NCBI GenBank assembly: GCA_024277255.1
Contig: JAJRVQ010000040.1
Coordinates: 1 to 44,514 of the forward strand
Source of the DNA: Acidobacteriota bacterium
GTDB lineage: Bacteria; Acidobacteriota; Thermoanaerobaculia; Multivoradales; SZUA-115
Direction of reading: 5' to 3'
DNA: 44,514 nucleotides
Shown here: positions 28,688 through 36,543 of the stretch, piece after piece
Position numbering within the stretch: the stretch's first letter is position 1
Layout of the letters: each line of letters starts with the position of its first letter
Translations under genes and position numbers: made by a program
Notes under the pieces: model-generated
The model's database searches: none
Told to the model about the DNA's origin: nothing
Seen by the model: only the letters and a program-made list of their open reading frames with translations

Positions 28688-29818
28688 ATGCGCGATGGTC
28701 GCGGCGCAGCCGCCTTCTTGCTCCTACTGGTGTTGGCCATGCCCGTCACTGCCGAGTCGGCGCAAAGCGCCGAGCCCCGACTCAGCCTTTCCGGCAACTT
28801 CCGCTTCCGGCTGGAGTCGGACTTCGACTCGCAGCGGGCCGACGGCAGCGAACGCTCCGACCGGGATCGAGCCCGGATCCGAGCCCGGTTGAAGCTCAAA
28901 GCCGCGCTCTCCGAGTCCATTTCCTGCGGCCTGCGGCTACGAACGGGCTCGCGGGACTCCCAACAGTCACCCCACATCACCGTTCGAGACTTCGACGACA
29001 ACTCGCGGGGAGACAGCGACCTGCTGCTCGATCAGTGGTTCGTTCGCGTCGAAAAAGAAGGGAGCTGGGGCTGGCTGGGACGCAACGGCTTTCCCTTCTG
29101 GAAGCAGAACGAGCTGTTCTGGGACGACGACGTCACACCGCTGGGGCTAGCGGCCGGCCACAGCCTGGCGGCCGGAACGGGGACTCTCAAACTCATCGGC
29201 GGCTACTTCACTCTGCCTGACGGCGGGGTAGATTTCAACGGTCGGCTCGCCGCAGCGCAGGCTATCTACTCTCGGCGCTGGGGTCGCTTTGACAACACGG
29301 CGGCGCTCGGCCTCTTCCTCTTCGCGGGCGAAGAGGGGAGCAGCCATCTGCGCTCGGGAAACGGCCAACGGGACTACGCCATCTGGCTGGCCAGTCTCCA
29401 GACCGAGACAACCCTCGGCGAGCGGGCCTTGAAGCTGGGTCTCGACCTGCTGCACAACGCCGAGGGCTACGGCCCCTCCGCCTCAGACCCGCTCGCCACC
29501 ATGCAGGGCGACCAGACCGAGGGGTTCGTCGCCTCGATCCAATGGGGAGAAGCCAAGCAAGCGGGCCACTGGCTCTTCGGCTACTACTTCGCGCGGATCG
29601 AAGCGTTGGCGGTCAACGCCTCCTACGCGCAGGACGACTGGCTGCGCTGGGGCTCCGCCACCCAGACCGACGCGAGCGACTTTCGCGGCCATGAGTTACG
29701 CCTCTCCTACGGGCTCAGCGCCAAGGCGAAGCTGGTGGCGCGCTTCTACCAGGTGGAAGCGATCTCCAGCGTGCAGGACGGCAGCCGAGCGCGGATCGAC
29801 TTTGAGCTCAGCTTCTGA
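28688..29818 (+). CDS. Outer-membrane porin-like beta-barrel protein
   Basis: This protein of about 376 residues has a signal peptide (MRDGRGAAAFLLLLVLAMPVT, cleavage near TAES). A long series of amphipathic beta strands follows, for example LSLSGNFRFRLESDFD, RARIRARLKLKAALSESISC and GHELRLSYGLSAKAKLVARFY. It ends in a phenylalanine (IDFELSF), the usual C-terminal barrel signal. It resembles the broad putative-porin family, and its substrate is unknown. The ATG at 28688 is preferred because the upstream in-frame TTG at 28616 lacks a signal-like start; no strong ribosome-binding site is visible. It lies 38 bases before the next membrane-protein gene and may be co-transcribed with it. Confidence 0.8.
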   Translation: MRDGRGAAAFLLLLVLAMPVTAESAQSAEPRLSLSGNFRFRLESDFDSQRADGSERSDRDRARIRARLKLKAALSESISCGLRLRTGSRDSQQSPHITVRDFDDNSRGDSDLLLDQWFVRVEKEGSWGWLGRNGFPFWKQNELFWDDDVTPLGLAAGHSLAAGTGTLKLIGGYFTLPDGGVDFNGRLAAAQAIYSRRWGRFDNTAALGLFLFAGEEGSSHLRSGNGQRDYAIWLASLQTETTLGERALKLGLDLLHNAEGYGPSASDPLATMQGDQTEGFVASIQWGEAKQAGHWLFGYYFARIEALAVNASYAQDDWLRWGSATQTDASDFRGHELRLSYGLSAKAKLVARFYQVEAISSVQDGSRARIDFELSF

Positions 29819-29856
29819 GGCGCGCTCCCAGAGTCGAGAGTCTGTAGAGTTGGTCG

Positions 29857-31146
29857 ATGGCTAGCCAAACCCAACGACCCACCTACACCGCGCTGCCGCT
29901 CCTCTACTTCACCTTCGGCCAGCTCTGTCTCTTTCTCGCTTTCGCCGTACCGGCGATCCAGCCGCGGTGGGTGGTGGGGTTTCACTATCACCCGCGCATG
30001 CTGGCGGTGGTCCATCTGATCACCCTCGGCTGGCTGACCGGCTCGATCCTCGGCGTGATCTACATGCTGTTTCCGATCGCGCTGCGCGGCCACCTGGTGC
30101 AGGACCGGCGTGACACGGTGGCTTGGTTCTCCTTCGCCCTGGGGGTCAGTGGCATGGTGGCCCATTTCTGGATCGATGAGCTGCCCGGAATGGTGTGGTC
30201 GAGCGCGCTGGTCATCGCGACGATTCTGTGGGTCGCCGGCCGGGTGATTCGCGCCCTGCGTAAGGCGAAGCTGCCACCGGAAGTGGCCCTCCACTTCCGG
30301 CTCGCCTGGTTGAACGTGGTGCTGGCGACCAGCCTCGGAGCTGTGATCGGGCTGGACAAGAGTCTCCACTTCCTTCCCGGCAACCACCTCGCCCGCGTTT
30401 GGGCGCATGGCCACCTGGCCACCCTAGGATGGGTGACGATGATGATTCTGGCCGCCGGCTACCGCTTGCTGCCGATGTTCCTGCCCTCGGCGATGCCGAC
30501 CGGTCGCTGGGTGTGGGCCAGCGCTCTGCTCCTGGAAGCCGGCATCCTGGCACTGGCCGTCGGCTTGATCACCCAGGCCTGGTGGGCACCCGGTGCCGCG
30601 CTGGTCGTAGTCGCCGGCCTCGCCGTGTTTGCCTCGCGTCTGGTGTGGATGGTGCGCCGGCGCCGGCCGGCGCCACCGACGTTGCACCGCCCGGACTACG
30701 CGATGTGGCACGTCGCCAGTGCGCTGAGCTGCCTCGCCATGGCCTGTGGAGTCGGCGTGGCGATTCTCGTCGCGCCGAACTCCACGTGGAAAATGAAGGC
30801 GATCCTCGCCTATGGAGTTCTGGGCCTGGTCGGCTTCCTGGCCCAGATGGTCGTCGGCGTCTCGGCGCGGCTGAGGCCGCTTCACACCTACCTGCGCGCC
30901 CTGCCGGGCTCCACCCTCCAGGCGGTACTCACCTCCCCATACGCGCTGCCGGATCGCCGCTTGCAGGTGACGATCCTGGCCCTGTGGAGCCTGGGCGCAC
31001 CGCTCCTGGCCATCGGTCTCGCCGGCGACTCTGTCGCCCTGGTCCGCGCAGCAGCCACCCTGCTGGCCACCGCGGTGGCGCTCGATCTCGCCCACCAGGC
31101 GATCCAGCGGGCAAAGATCCGGCGCAGCGAGCGAACGACCGTGTGA
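29857..31146 (+). CDS. Polytopic membrane protein related to heme-copper oxidase subunit I / NnrS
   Basis: This 429-residue protein has about 11-12 hydrophobic helices. Conserved histidine motifs resemble the heme-ligand segments of cbb3/NOR-type subunit I and NnrS-like proteins: FHYHPRMLAVVHLITLGW (His43, His45, His53) and WAHGHLATLGWVTMMILAAGY (near 180-200). It is much shorter in loops than a true oxidase and no neighbouring cytochrome subunit is present, so respiratory activity is not claimed. A role in heme or NO-related metabolism is possible. It follows the porin-like gene on the same strand and converges with the TonB-dependent receptor gene. Confidence 0.65.
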   Translation: MASQTQRPTYTALPLLYFTFGQLCLFLAFAVPAIQPRWVVGFHYHPRMLAVVHLITLGWLTGSILGVIYMLFPIALRGHLVQDRRDTVAWFSFALGVSGMVAHFWIDELPGMVWSSALVIATILWVAGRVIRALRKAKLPPEVALHFRLAWLNVVLATSLGAVIGLDKSLHFLPGNHLARVWAHGHLATLGWVTMMILAAGYRLLPMFLPSAMPTGRWVWASALLLEAGILALAVGLITQAWWAPGAALVVVAGLAVFASRLVWMVRRRRPAPPTLHRPDYAMWHVASALSCLAMACGVGVAILVAPNSTWKMKAILAYGVLGLVGFLAQMVVGVSARLRPLHTYLRALPGSTLQAVLTSPYALPDRRLQVTILALWSLGAPLLAIGLAGDSVALVRAAATLLATAVALDLAHQAIQRAKIRRSERTTV

Positions 31147-31154
31147 CCAGCCTC

Positions 31155-31187
31155 CGCACCCAGCGGGAATTTCCATCGTTGGGTGCG
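31155..31187. terminator. Possible terminator hairpin between convergent genes
   Basis: CGCACCCA and TGGGTGCG form a perfect 8-bp stem between the convergent membrane protein and TonB-receptor genes. The loop is 17 bases. On the plus strand it is followed by a weak TTTGT rather than a full T tract, so termination is likely but unproven. Confidence 0.5.
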
Positions 31188-31202
31188 AAGGCCTTTGTCA
31201 AC

Positions 31203-34187
31203 TTAGTCCATCCGGATCGAAAGCCGCAGGTAGCCGACTGTACCCGGCAGGTCGTGGACCACCGGACTCATGTTGATAACACCGCAAGAGTCGCAGATCG
31301 CCGGATCTTCGTCGAAGAGGTTGTTCACCCCCAGGATGAGGATCGTCTTGCTACCTAGCACCTCCGTCTTGTAGCGCACCCGCAGGTCGGTGTAGAGCCG
31401 AGAATCCAGCACGTTGCCGGACGGCTGCAAAAGGTCGTCGACAAAGCGGAAGGTCAGACTGCTACCCCAGTCTTTCCGATTCCAGTCCAGCGTCGAGGTC
31501 AGCCTCAACTCCGGCCAGGCACGCTGGAAGGTCTCGTTGGTGATGGTTCCCGTGCGATCAGTCTCGGTGAACGAGCCGTCGGGGTTAGCCGTGAACTCGG
31601 TGTAGTTGTCGAGGAAGGTCGCATTGGTGTTGAAGTCGAAACGGCCAATGCTCGTCTCCGGGCCGGAATAGCGCAGACCAAAGTCATAACCCGAAGCCTC
31701 GATCGCACCGATGTTCTGCAGCTGATTGTCGACCAGGTTGACGTTGCCGGAGGCCGTCCGCTCTACCGCGTCACAGAAGAAGGGGTCCAAGGTGTCAACA
31801 CAGGCGCTGACGATATCGCCGGGGTCGCGCCCTTGCACCGCGTCGTCGATGGTCAGGTCGTAGTAGTCGAGAGAGAAGGTCAGGCCGCCGATCCAGTTCA
31901 CATTCTCAACCCACGACGGGCTATAGACAACACCGAACGAGACATTGTCCGAGGTTTCCGCGATCAGGCTCGTGTTGCCGGCGGAGATCGCCGAGAGCTG
32001 GGGATTGCGCTGAGCGAGGTTGGTCGGAATCCCCAAGGCGGCGCAGTTGGCGATGATGTTTGCCGGCTGCGCCGAATCGCGGCCACCGTTGGCCGCCCCG
32101 AGCACACCGAAAACATCGGCGCATGGATCGAGGAAGGTGAAGTCCTCGCGAGCGGCGCCGCCGAACAGCTCACCGATTCCCGGTGCACGGATGCCGGTTG
32201 AAACCGACCCGCGCAGGGACAGATCGCCTACCGGACGCCAGAGGACGCCGGCCTTGTAGGTGTCCTCGCTGCCGAAAGTGCTGTAATCCGAGACACGAGC
32301 AGCCAGGTTGAGTTCGAGATAGTCGACGCCGACCGCGTCGAAGACGAGCGGGATATTCAGCTCGCCGTAATACTCGGTCACGTCAAAACCGCCGGCGGTC
32401 GGTCCGGAGGGGATTCCCGCCGTCTCGCCGCTGGCGGCGATCGGATCAGGCTGGAACGAACCGTCGTGCTCCCGGTACTCGATACCGGCGGCGAAGGCCA
32501 CGGTGCCGGTAGGAAGCGTAAACAGGTCCCCGGTGATATTGCCCGAGATGTCGGTCAGGGTCTGCTCACTGAAGTCGCGCTGGACAAAGCCGACGAAGTT
32601 GAGCATCTCCTGGGTGATCGATCCCGTGCCGTTGGGGCCTTGACCACCGAAGAAGTTGAACGGTACGCAGTTGGGCGTCGCTGCACAGACCGCCGGATCG
32701 CCCAGCGCCACGGCCAGGCGGGCAATGTTGTGGGCGCCGAACTTCTGCTGGAAGCCACGGTTGTCGCCATAGCTCGCCGTCAAGTCCCAATTGAAGGTGC
32801 GCCGTTCGGTCTGGATCTTGCCTTCCAACCCGAGGCTGCCGAAGTAAGTGTTGATGTCTTGGTCGAAGATCCTCGGCCCCGATTCCAACGGGCGGCGAGC
32901 GAAAAACTCCAGCGTGCCCAGCGCCACGGAGAGGTCGACCCCAAACGGGTTGTAGATCTGATCCGCGTCGATGACGATGTTCTCGGCGATTCGGTTGCCG
33001 CAACCGGCTCCCAGGCACAGCGGCTCCGGCGCGCCCATCGTCCGGGACTGGCGATTGGTATAGGTGGCCTTCATCACTAGACGGGTGTTGTCCGAGATCT
33101 CATGGGTAGCATTGACGAAGAGGTTCACCCGCTCGTTGGGCGTTTGCAGGAAGTTGAAGCCCGGGCCGTTGAAGTTGAAACGGTCAGCGGCGCTGAAGGC
33201 GTGGAAATCTCCAGCGAAAGGGTTGTTGGGGTCGAAGACCGGAACGTTGCCAGCTCCGTCATTCAACACGCCCTGATTCAGCGTTACGTCGGTGAAATTG
33301 AAGTTCGGGCCGAGAACGAAACGGCCCTGCGGGGTGAACGACGAGCAGCCGCCGTCCAGACAACTGGTGCCGAACGGTGAGGGGAATGCCGACTGTGCCC
33401 GATCGAAGGTTTCGATACTGCGCTCTTCCACGTAGCTGGCGCTGAAAACAAAGCGCGTCGTCTCGTTACCGCCGCCCCAGAGGAGCGCAACTTCGGTCGA
33501 TTCACCGTCGCCGTCGCTGACGTAACTGCCGCTCTGCACATCGACCCTCAAGCCGTCGAAGTCCTTGGTGGTGATGATGTTCACCACACCTCCGATGGCG
33601 TCGGAGCCGTAGATCGCGGAGGCGCCGTCCTGCAGCACCTCGATACGCTCAATGGCGTTGGCCGGTATGGTGTTCAGATCCACCGCGCTGGGCACACCGG
33701 AAGCCGAAGCGCCGGCGACCCAGCGCTTACCGTCGACCAGAATCAAAGTCCGTTTAGCCCCGACGTTGCGTAGTGAGAGCTGGACCGCGCCGGCGCCAAT
33801 GCCGTTTCCGTCCTGCGGGAAGCCCGAGTTGCCCGGCACGTTGAACTTGGTATTGATCGCCGTTCCCATGACGGGCAACTGTTGCAGTGTGGCGCCCAAG
33901 TTGGTCAGCCCGGACCGTTCGAGATCCTCTTCGTTGAGTTCGAGAACCGGCGCCGGCTCGTCCAAGGGGCTCTTGGGGATTCGCGAACCGGTAACGACGA
34001 TCGTTTCCGATACTTCGCCCTCGGCAGCGCTCTCTTGCTCTTGCTCCTGTCCCTGTTCCTGTTCTGTGGCTTGCTGTTGCTCCTCATCTTGCTCTTGGGC
34101 CTGAACTTGGGTCTGATATGCCAACGAGCAAACCAAGACCGCACAAGCGAGTAGTCCAGTACGAAGAAGATCGGGTCTCATGGCCAT
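31203..34187 (-). CDS. TonB-dependent outer-membrane receptor
   Basis: This protein of about 994 residues has a signal peptide (to about QVQA-Q). A Gln/Glu-rich stretch of some 25 residues follows, then SETIVVTGSRIPKSPLDEP, typical of the start of a plug domain. The plug includes LRNVGAKRTLILVDGKRW and DGASAIYGSDAIGGVVNIIT; the rest is a 22-strand-type barrel with FxFNTNAT and NLAARVSDYS segments. It ends LRLSIRMD rather than with an aromatic residue. Such receptors import large ligands (iron complexes, glycans, peptides) using TonB energy; no ligand is predictable. AGGAG lies five bases before the ATG at 34187; an ATG at 34181 is equally possible. The longer frame to 34274 is not supported. 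Confidence 0.93.
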   Translation of the reverse strand: MAMRPDLLRTGLLACAVLVCSLAYQTQVQAQEQDEEQQQATEQEQGQEQEQESAAEGEVSETIVVTGSRIPKSPLDEPAPVLELNEEDLERSGLTNLGATLQQLPVMGTAINTKFNVPGNSGFPQDGNGIGAGAVQLSLRNVGAKRTLILVDGKRWVAGASASGVPSAVDLNTIPANAIERIEVLQDGASAIYGSDAIGGVVNIITTKDFDGLRVDVQSGSYVSDGDGESTEVALLWGGGNETTRFVFSASYVEERSIETFDRAQSAFPSPFGTSCLDGGCSSFTPQGRFVLGPNFNFTDVTLNQGVLNDGAGNVPVFDPNNPFAGDFHAFSAADRFNFNGPGFNFLQTPNERVNLFVNATHEISDNTRLVMKATYTNRQSRTMGAPEPLCLGAGCGNRIAENIVIDADQIYNPFGVDLSVALGTLEFFARRPLESGPRIFDQDINTYFGSLGLEGKIQTERRTFNWDLTASYGDNRGFQQKFGAHNIARLAVALGDPAVCAATPNCVPFNFFGGQGPNGTGSITQEMLNFVGFVQRDFSEQTLTDISGNITGDLFTLPTGTVAFAAGIEYREHDGSFQPDPIAASGETAGIPSGPTAGGFDVTEYYGELNIPLVFDAVGVDYLELNLAARVSDYSTFGSEDTYKAGVLWRPVGDLSLRGSVSTGIRAPGIGELFGGAAREDFTFLDPCADVFGVLGAANGGRDSAQPANIIANCAALGIPTNLAQRNPQLSAISAGNTSLIAETSDNVSFGVVYSPSWVENVNWIGGLTFSLDYYDLTIDDAVQGRDPGDIVSACVDTLDPFFCDAVERTASGNVNLVDNQLQNIGAIEASGYDFGLRYSGPETSIGRFDFNTNATFLDNYTEFTANPDGSFTETDRTGTITNETFQRAWPELRLTSTLDWNRKDWGSSLTFRFVDDLLQPSGNVLDSRLYTDLRVRYKTEVLGSKTILILGVNNLFDEDPAICDSCGVINMSPVVHDLPGTVGYLRLSIRMD

Positions 34188-34492
34188 TGTCTCTCCTCGA
34201 AGTCGGTGAATTGCACGGAAAAACGCAAAACAGAGTTGCACCGCCCTTTCGGCACAACCACACAAAAAACTCATCCTTAAGGACGTTTATGGCTAGGAGC
34301 CTATCACGAAGGGCGAGGTTCTTCGGCCACCACCCTGCCGCCGGCAACTCGCGACGAGCAAAATCTTGGTTCCCTCAAGGCATATTGATATTCCCTCAAC
34401 CAGGAATCGAAACACTCCTGCTTGATTCGGCCCACCCTCTAGGACCCGCCAGTCCATAGTTTTTCGTCCATTGAGAGGAATTCATCGCTACC
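34188..34492. other. Gene-free divergent region before the peptide/TPR locus
   Basis: These 305 bases separate the TonB-receptor gene (minus) from the small-peptide locus (plus) and are less GC-rich than their surroundings. They contain a TCCTTAAGGA palindrome (34274-34283) and a pair of 9-bp direct repeats (34370-34399). No gene or consensus promoter can be supported. Confidence 0.4.
34370..34399. promoter_or_regulatory. 9-bp direct repeats at 21-bp period (candidate regulator site)
   Basis: TTCCCTCAA occurs at 34370-34378 and again at 34391-34399, with exactly 12 bases between. Two 9-bp direct repeats 12 bases apart, two helical turns centre to centre, is the arrangement used by LytTR-type and some other dimeric regulators. 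A related inverted form, TTGAGAGGAA, occurs at about 34471-34480. It lies in the divergent region between the TonB-receptor and peptide/TPR genes. No binding protein is identified. Confidence 0.4.
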
Positions 34493-34630
34493 ATGGCTCG
34501 TATTACCGCACCTTTTGTGAATTGCCTTGTTCTAGGGAAAATAGAGCCTCTTTCAGAGATCAACTGTCACGCTAGCCTCATCGATCTTCTTGGCGAGGTG
34601 CGCGTGACACCACAGAGGAGGATCAGATGA
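34493..34630 (+). CDS. Possible small ORF coupled to the exported peptide gene
   Basis: This 45-codon frame begins MARITAPFVNCLVLGKIEPL and ends with a TGA that overlaps the ATG of the 72-residue gene (ATGA). AGAGGA lies about 13 bases upstream of its start, which is far. It has no recognised domain. The overlap could indicate a leader peptide or could be chance, so confidence is low. Confidence 0.25.
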   Translation: MARITAPFVNCLVLGKIEPLSEINCHASLIDLLGEVRVTPQRRIR

Positions 34631-34845
34631 CCAAGGTAAAGAGGTTCGCTCTCTCACTGCTCGTAGTTGGACTGATGGCGGTGCCGGCGAATCAAGCACT
34701 AGCGCTGACCGCCACCACTCCAAGTTTCGCCGCATTTCAGGATGCACTCCTGCGTATCGTGGTGGTATTGACCACCAACGCGACGAACAACCCGGAGCCA
34801 CCATCACCCACGGAGAGCGGACAGACGATGGACCCCAACGGCTAG
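34627..34845 (+). CDS. Small exported peptide of unknown function
   Basis: This 72-residue ORF has a clear signal peptide (MTKVKRFALSLLVVGLMAVP, cleavage probably after NQALA) and a strong GAGGAGGATCAG site before the ATG, so it is probably translated. The mature part, about 45 residues, has a hydrophobic patch (DALLRIVVVLTTN) followed by a Pro/Ser/Thr-rich polar tail (NPEPPSPTESGQTMDPNG). There are no cysteines after the signal and no recognised family. It precedes the TPR gene by 251 bases on the same strand. An exported peptide beside a TPR-only protein recalls peptide-signalling pairs, but this is an architectural comparison only. Confidence 0.6.
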   Translation: MTKVKRFALSLLVVGLMAVPANQALALTATTPSFAAFQDALLRIVVVLTTNATNNPEPPSPTESGQTMDPNG

Positions 34846-34998
34846 ATCGGTTCCGTCGGGAAACGCCGTAGGTATCTGTAGAGGCAAAGAATCGGCTTCT
34901 GTCGCAACGCAGCCGCACTAGGCGGCGAGGAGCAGAGGGGCTGAGACGTAAGCGAATGCAGGTACTTGCGGCGTTGGAGCAGAAGACTGGTAAAAAGG

Positions 34999-35012
34999 AA
35001 GAGCTAGCTCTT
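34999..35012. promoter_or_regulatory. Perfect 14-bp palindrome upstream of the TPR gene
   Basis: AAGAGCTAGCTCTT is a perfect inverted repeat centred about 92 bases before the TPR start, a plausible operator position. The region 34846-35096 holds no confident gene; a 30-codon frame (34956-35048, MQVLAALEQKTGKK...) spans the palindrome and cannot be excluded. Confidence 0.35.
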
Positions 35013-35096
35013 GCCGCTAGTGGCCCAAAGGTAGTAGTCTTTCGATAATCATTGCCACTCTGATACTATCTTCCTAGCGGAGAGACTAAAGGAACG

Positions 35097-36245
35097 ATGG
35101 ATACTGCCCCCTATCAGCACCTCCTCGCCGGCCTCACAGCCAAGCAGGAGGAAGTCGAAGAGTTTCGCCATGCGGCAAGACGAGACTTCAAGGAGCTTCT
35201 AACTCTGACACCGGAAGCGAGGACGCTCCGCGTCCAACGGGCGCACTCTCGCTTCCGCCATCCGATCCTTGTCGACCTGCTGATTGAGGAATCTCGGCAG
35301 CAACTCACCGCGGAACCCAAAGCTGCGCTCTCACTCGCCGAGTGTGCCTGTGCCGTCGCTCTCAAAGTCGAGCACACGACGGTCGGCCCTTCCTGGGCCG
35401 CGACAACCATCGCTCGCGCCAACGGCAACCGGGCCAATGCCCTGCGGGTGACCGGAGAGCGCGTTGCCGCTGAGCAACTCCTCGGCTTCGCGATTCACCT
35501 CTTCGAGACGGAGGGCAACGGCGATCCGTTCATCGCTGCTGAACTGGCGAGCCTCAAGGCATCCCTGTGCTTCGACCAGCGACGGTTCGACGAAGCCGAA
35601 CAACTCCTCGATGGCGCTTTCCAGACCTATGACTTCCTCGGTGAGCAGGTCGACGCCGCTCGAATCCTCATCAACCAGGGGCGACTCTTCGCCGAACGCG
35701 CGGAACCCGAAGCTGCGATCCATGCCACCATGGAGGCGGCTCGCCGACTCGACGCCGAGACCGACGCCAAACTCTATCTGGCCGCACAGTACAACCTCTC
35801 TGTCTACCTCGAAGACCTCGGCGAATACGAGAAAGCACACTCACTGCTCGAGAAACAGCGGCCGCTCTTCGAGCAGTTCCAAGACCCATGGACCATGCTG
35901 CGTTACCGCTGGAGCATTGGAACATTGGCTCGCGGACTGGGACAACTCGAAAAGGCTGCAACAGAACTCTCCGCTGTGCGCGACGCCTTCATCGACCTCG
36001 GCAACACCTTCGATGCCGCGCTGGTCGGTCTGGATCTGGCGCTGGTCCACCTCAGGCAAAGCAACCTCGGAGAACTCCGCCAGCTCACCGACGAGTTGAT
36101 ACCTGTCTTCCTCCAGAACAACCTCGATCGAGAGGTAATCGGTGCCTTGCTCCTCTTCCAGCAAGCGGTGAAGGAGGAGAGAGTGACGGTCTCGATGGTC
36201 TCCGAACTGATGCAGACCTTGCGCGCAGCCGGGCAGTCGGCCTAA
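35097..36245 (+). CDS. TPR-only cytoplasmic protein
   Basis: This 382-residue soluble protein lacks a signal peptide or membrane segment. The first 90 residues (KQEEVEEFRHAARRDF, RAHSRFRHPILVDLLIEESR) are helical and of unknown family. From about 75 to 370 it is a chain of tetratricopeptide-like helical repeats (for example ALRVTGERVAAEQLLGFAI, AARILINQGRLFAERAEPE, AAQYNLSVYLEDLGEYEKAH). No helix-turn-helix or catalytic domain is visible, so it probably acts by binding another protein or a peptide. AAAGGA lies a few bases before the ATG. The stop codon TAA sits in the loop of a perfect 9-bp hairpin that begins a downstream hairpin array. It follows a small exported peptide gene. Confidence 0.8.
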   Translation: MDTAPYQHLLAGLTAKQEEVEEFRHAARRDFKELLTLTPEARTLRVQRAHSRFRHPILVDLLIEESRQQLTAEPKAALSLAECACAVALKVEHTTVGPSWAATTIARANGNRANALRVTGERVAAEQLLGFAIHLFETEGNGDPFIAAELASLKASLCFDQRRFDEAEQLLDGAFQTYDFLGEQVDAARILINQGRLFAERAEPEAAIHATMEAARRLDAETDAKLYLAAQYNLSVYLEDLGEYEKAHSLLEKQRPLFEQFQDPWTMLRYRWSIGTLARGLGQLEKAATELSAVRDAFIDLGNTFDAALVGLDLALVHLRQSNLGELRQLTDELIPVFLQNNLDREVIGALLLFQQAVKEERVTVSMVSELMQTLRAAGQSA

Positions 36246-36520
36246 AGGCCGACTGCGGTTTCTGATTCAAGGGGGCTCTCTCCGAGCCCCCTCTCGCGAA
36301 AAAACGCGGTTTTTCGCGATTCACCCCGAGGAGGCCGGCCTGACCGGCCGGGCTCGCCCCAAGGGCTCGCGCGCTGCGCCCGCCGCCCCTCGCCCGTTTG
36401 TATATGGGGACCTTTCTCGAAGGTCTCCTCGCGACAAGAAACGTCGTTCTTGTTGCTCACCCCTAACGAGGCCGGCCTAAGCGGCCGGCTTTTTCTATGG
36501 GGACCTCTCGGCGAGGTCCC
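36234..36520. repeat. Array of eight hairpins in two and two-thirds degenerate repeat units
   Basis: Three hairpin types recur in order. Type A (GGCC around a TNA-type loop): 36234-36255, 36333-36349, 36471-36489. Type B (GGGG start, loops TCTCC, TCTCG, TCGGC): 36271-36291, 36406-36428, 36499-36520. Type C (loops ACGCGG and ACGTCG): 36295-36318 and 36431-36456, each followed within two bases by TCACCCC. The order is A-B-C-A-B-C-A-B. Stems differ between copies but remain paired, for example GGGGGCTC/GAGCCCCC against GGGGACCTT/AAGGTCTCC, and CGCGAAAAA/TTTTTCGCG against GCGACAAGAA/TTCTTGTTGC. The first hairpin encloses the TPR stop codon. The array lies between convergent genes; only one copy is followed by a T tract. 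Confidence 0.8.
36471..36494 (+). terminator. Rho-independent terminator within the hairpin array
   Basis: GCCGGCC and GGCCGGC form a 7-bp stem with loop TAAGC, followed by TTTTT. In the plus direction this should stop transcripts coming from the TPR gene. It is the third type-A hairpin of the array. Confidence 0.8.
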
Positions 36521-36543
36521 TATAAGCTTGAGGATTTCGGGCC

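Noticed and set aside
36234..36520. CRISPR array
   Set aside because: There are no identical direct repeats with unique spacers; the units are degenerate hairpins with differing stems.
36234..36520. Integron attC-like sites
   Set aside because: I see no integrase gene and no paired core-site motifs; the hairpins are short and of three alternating types.
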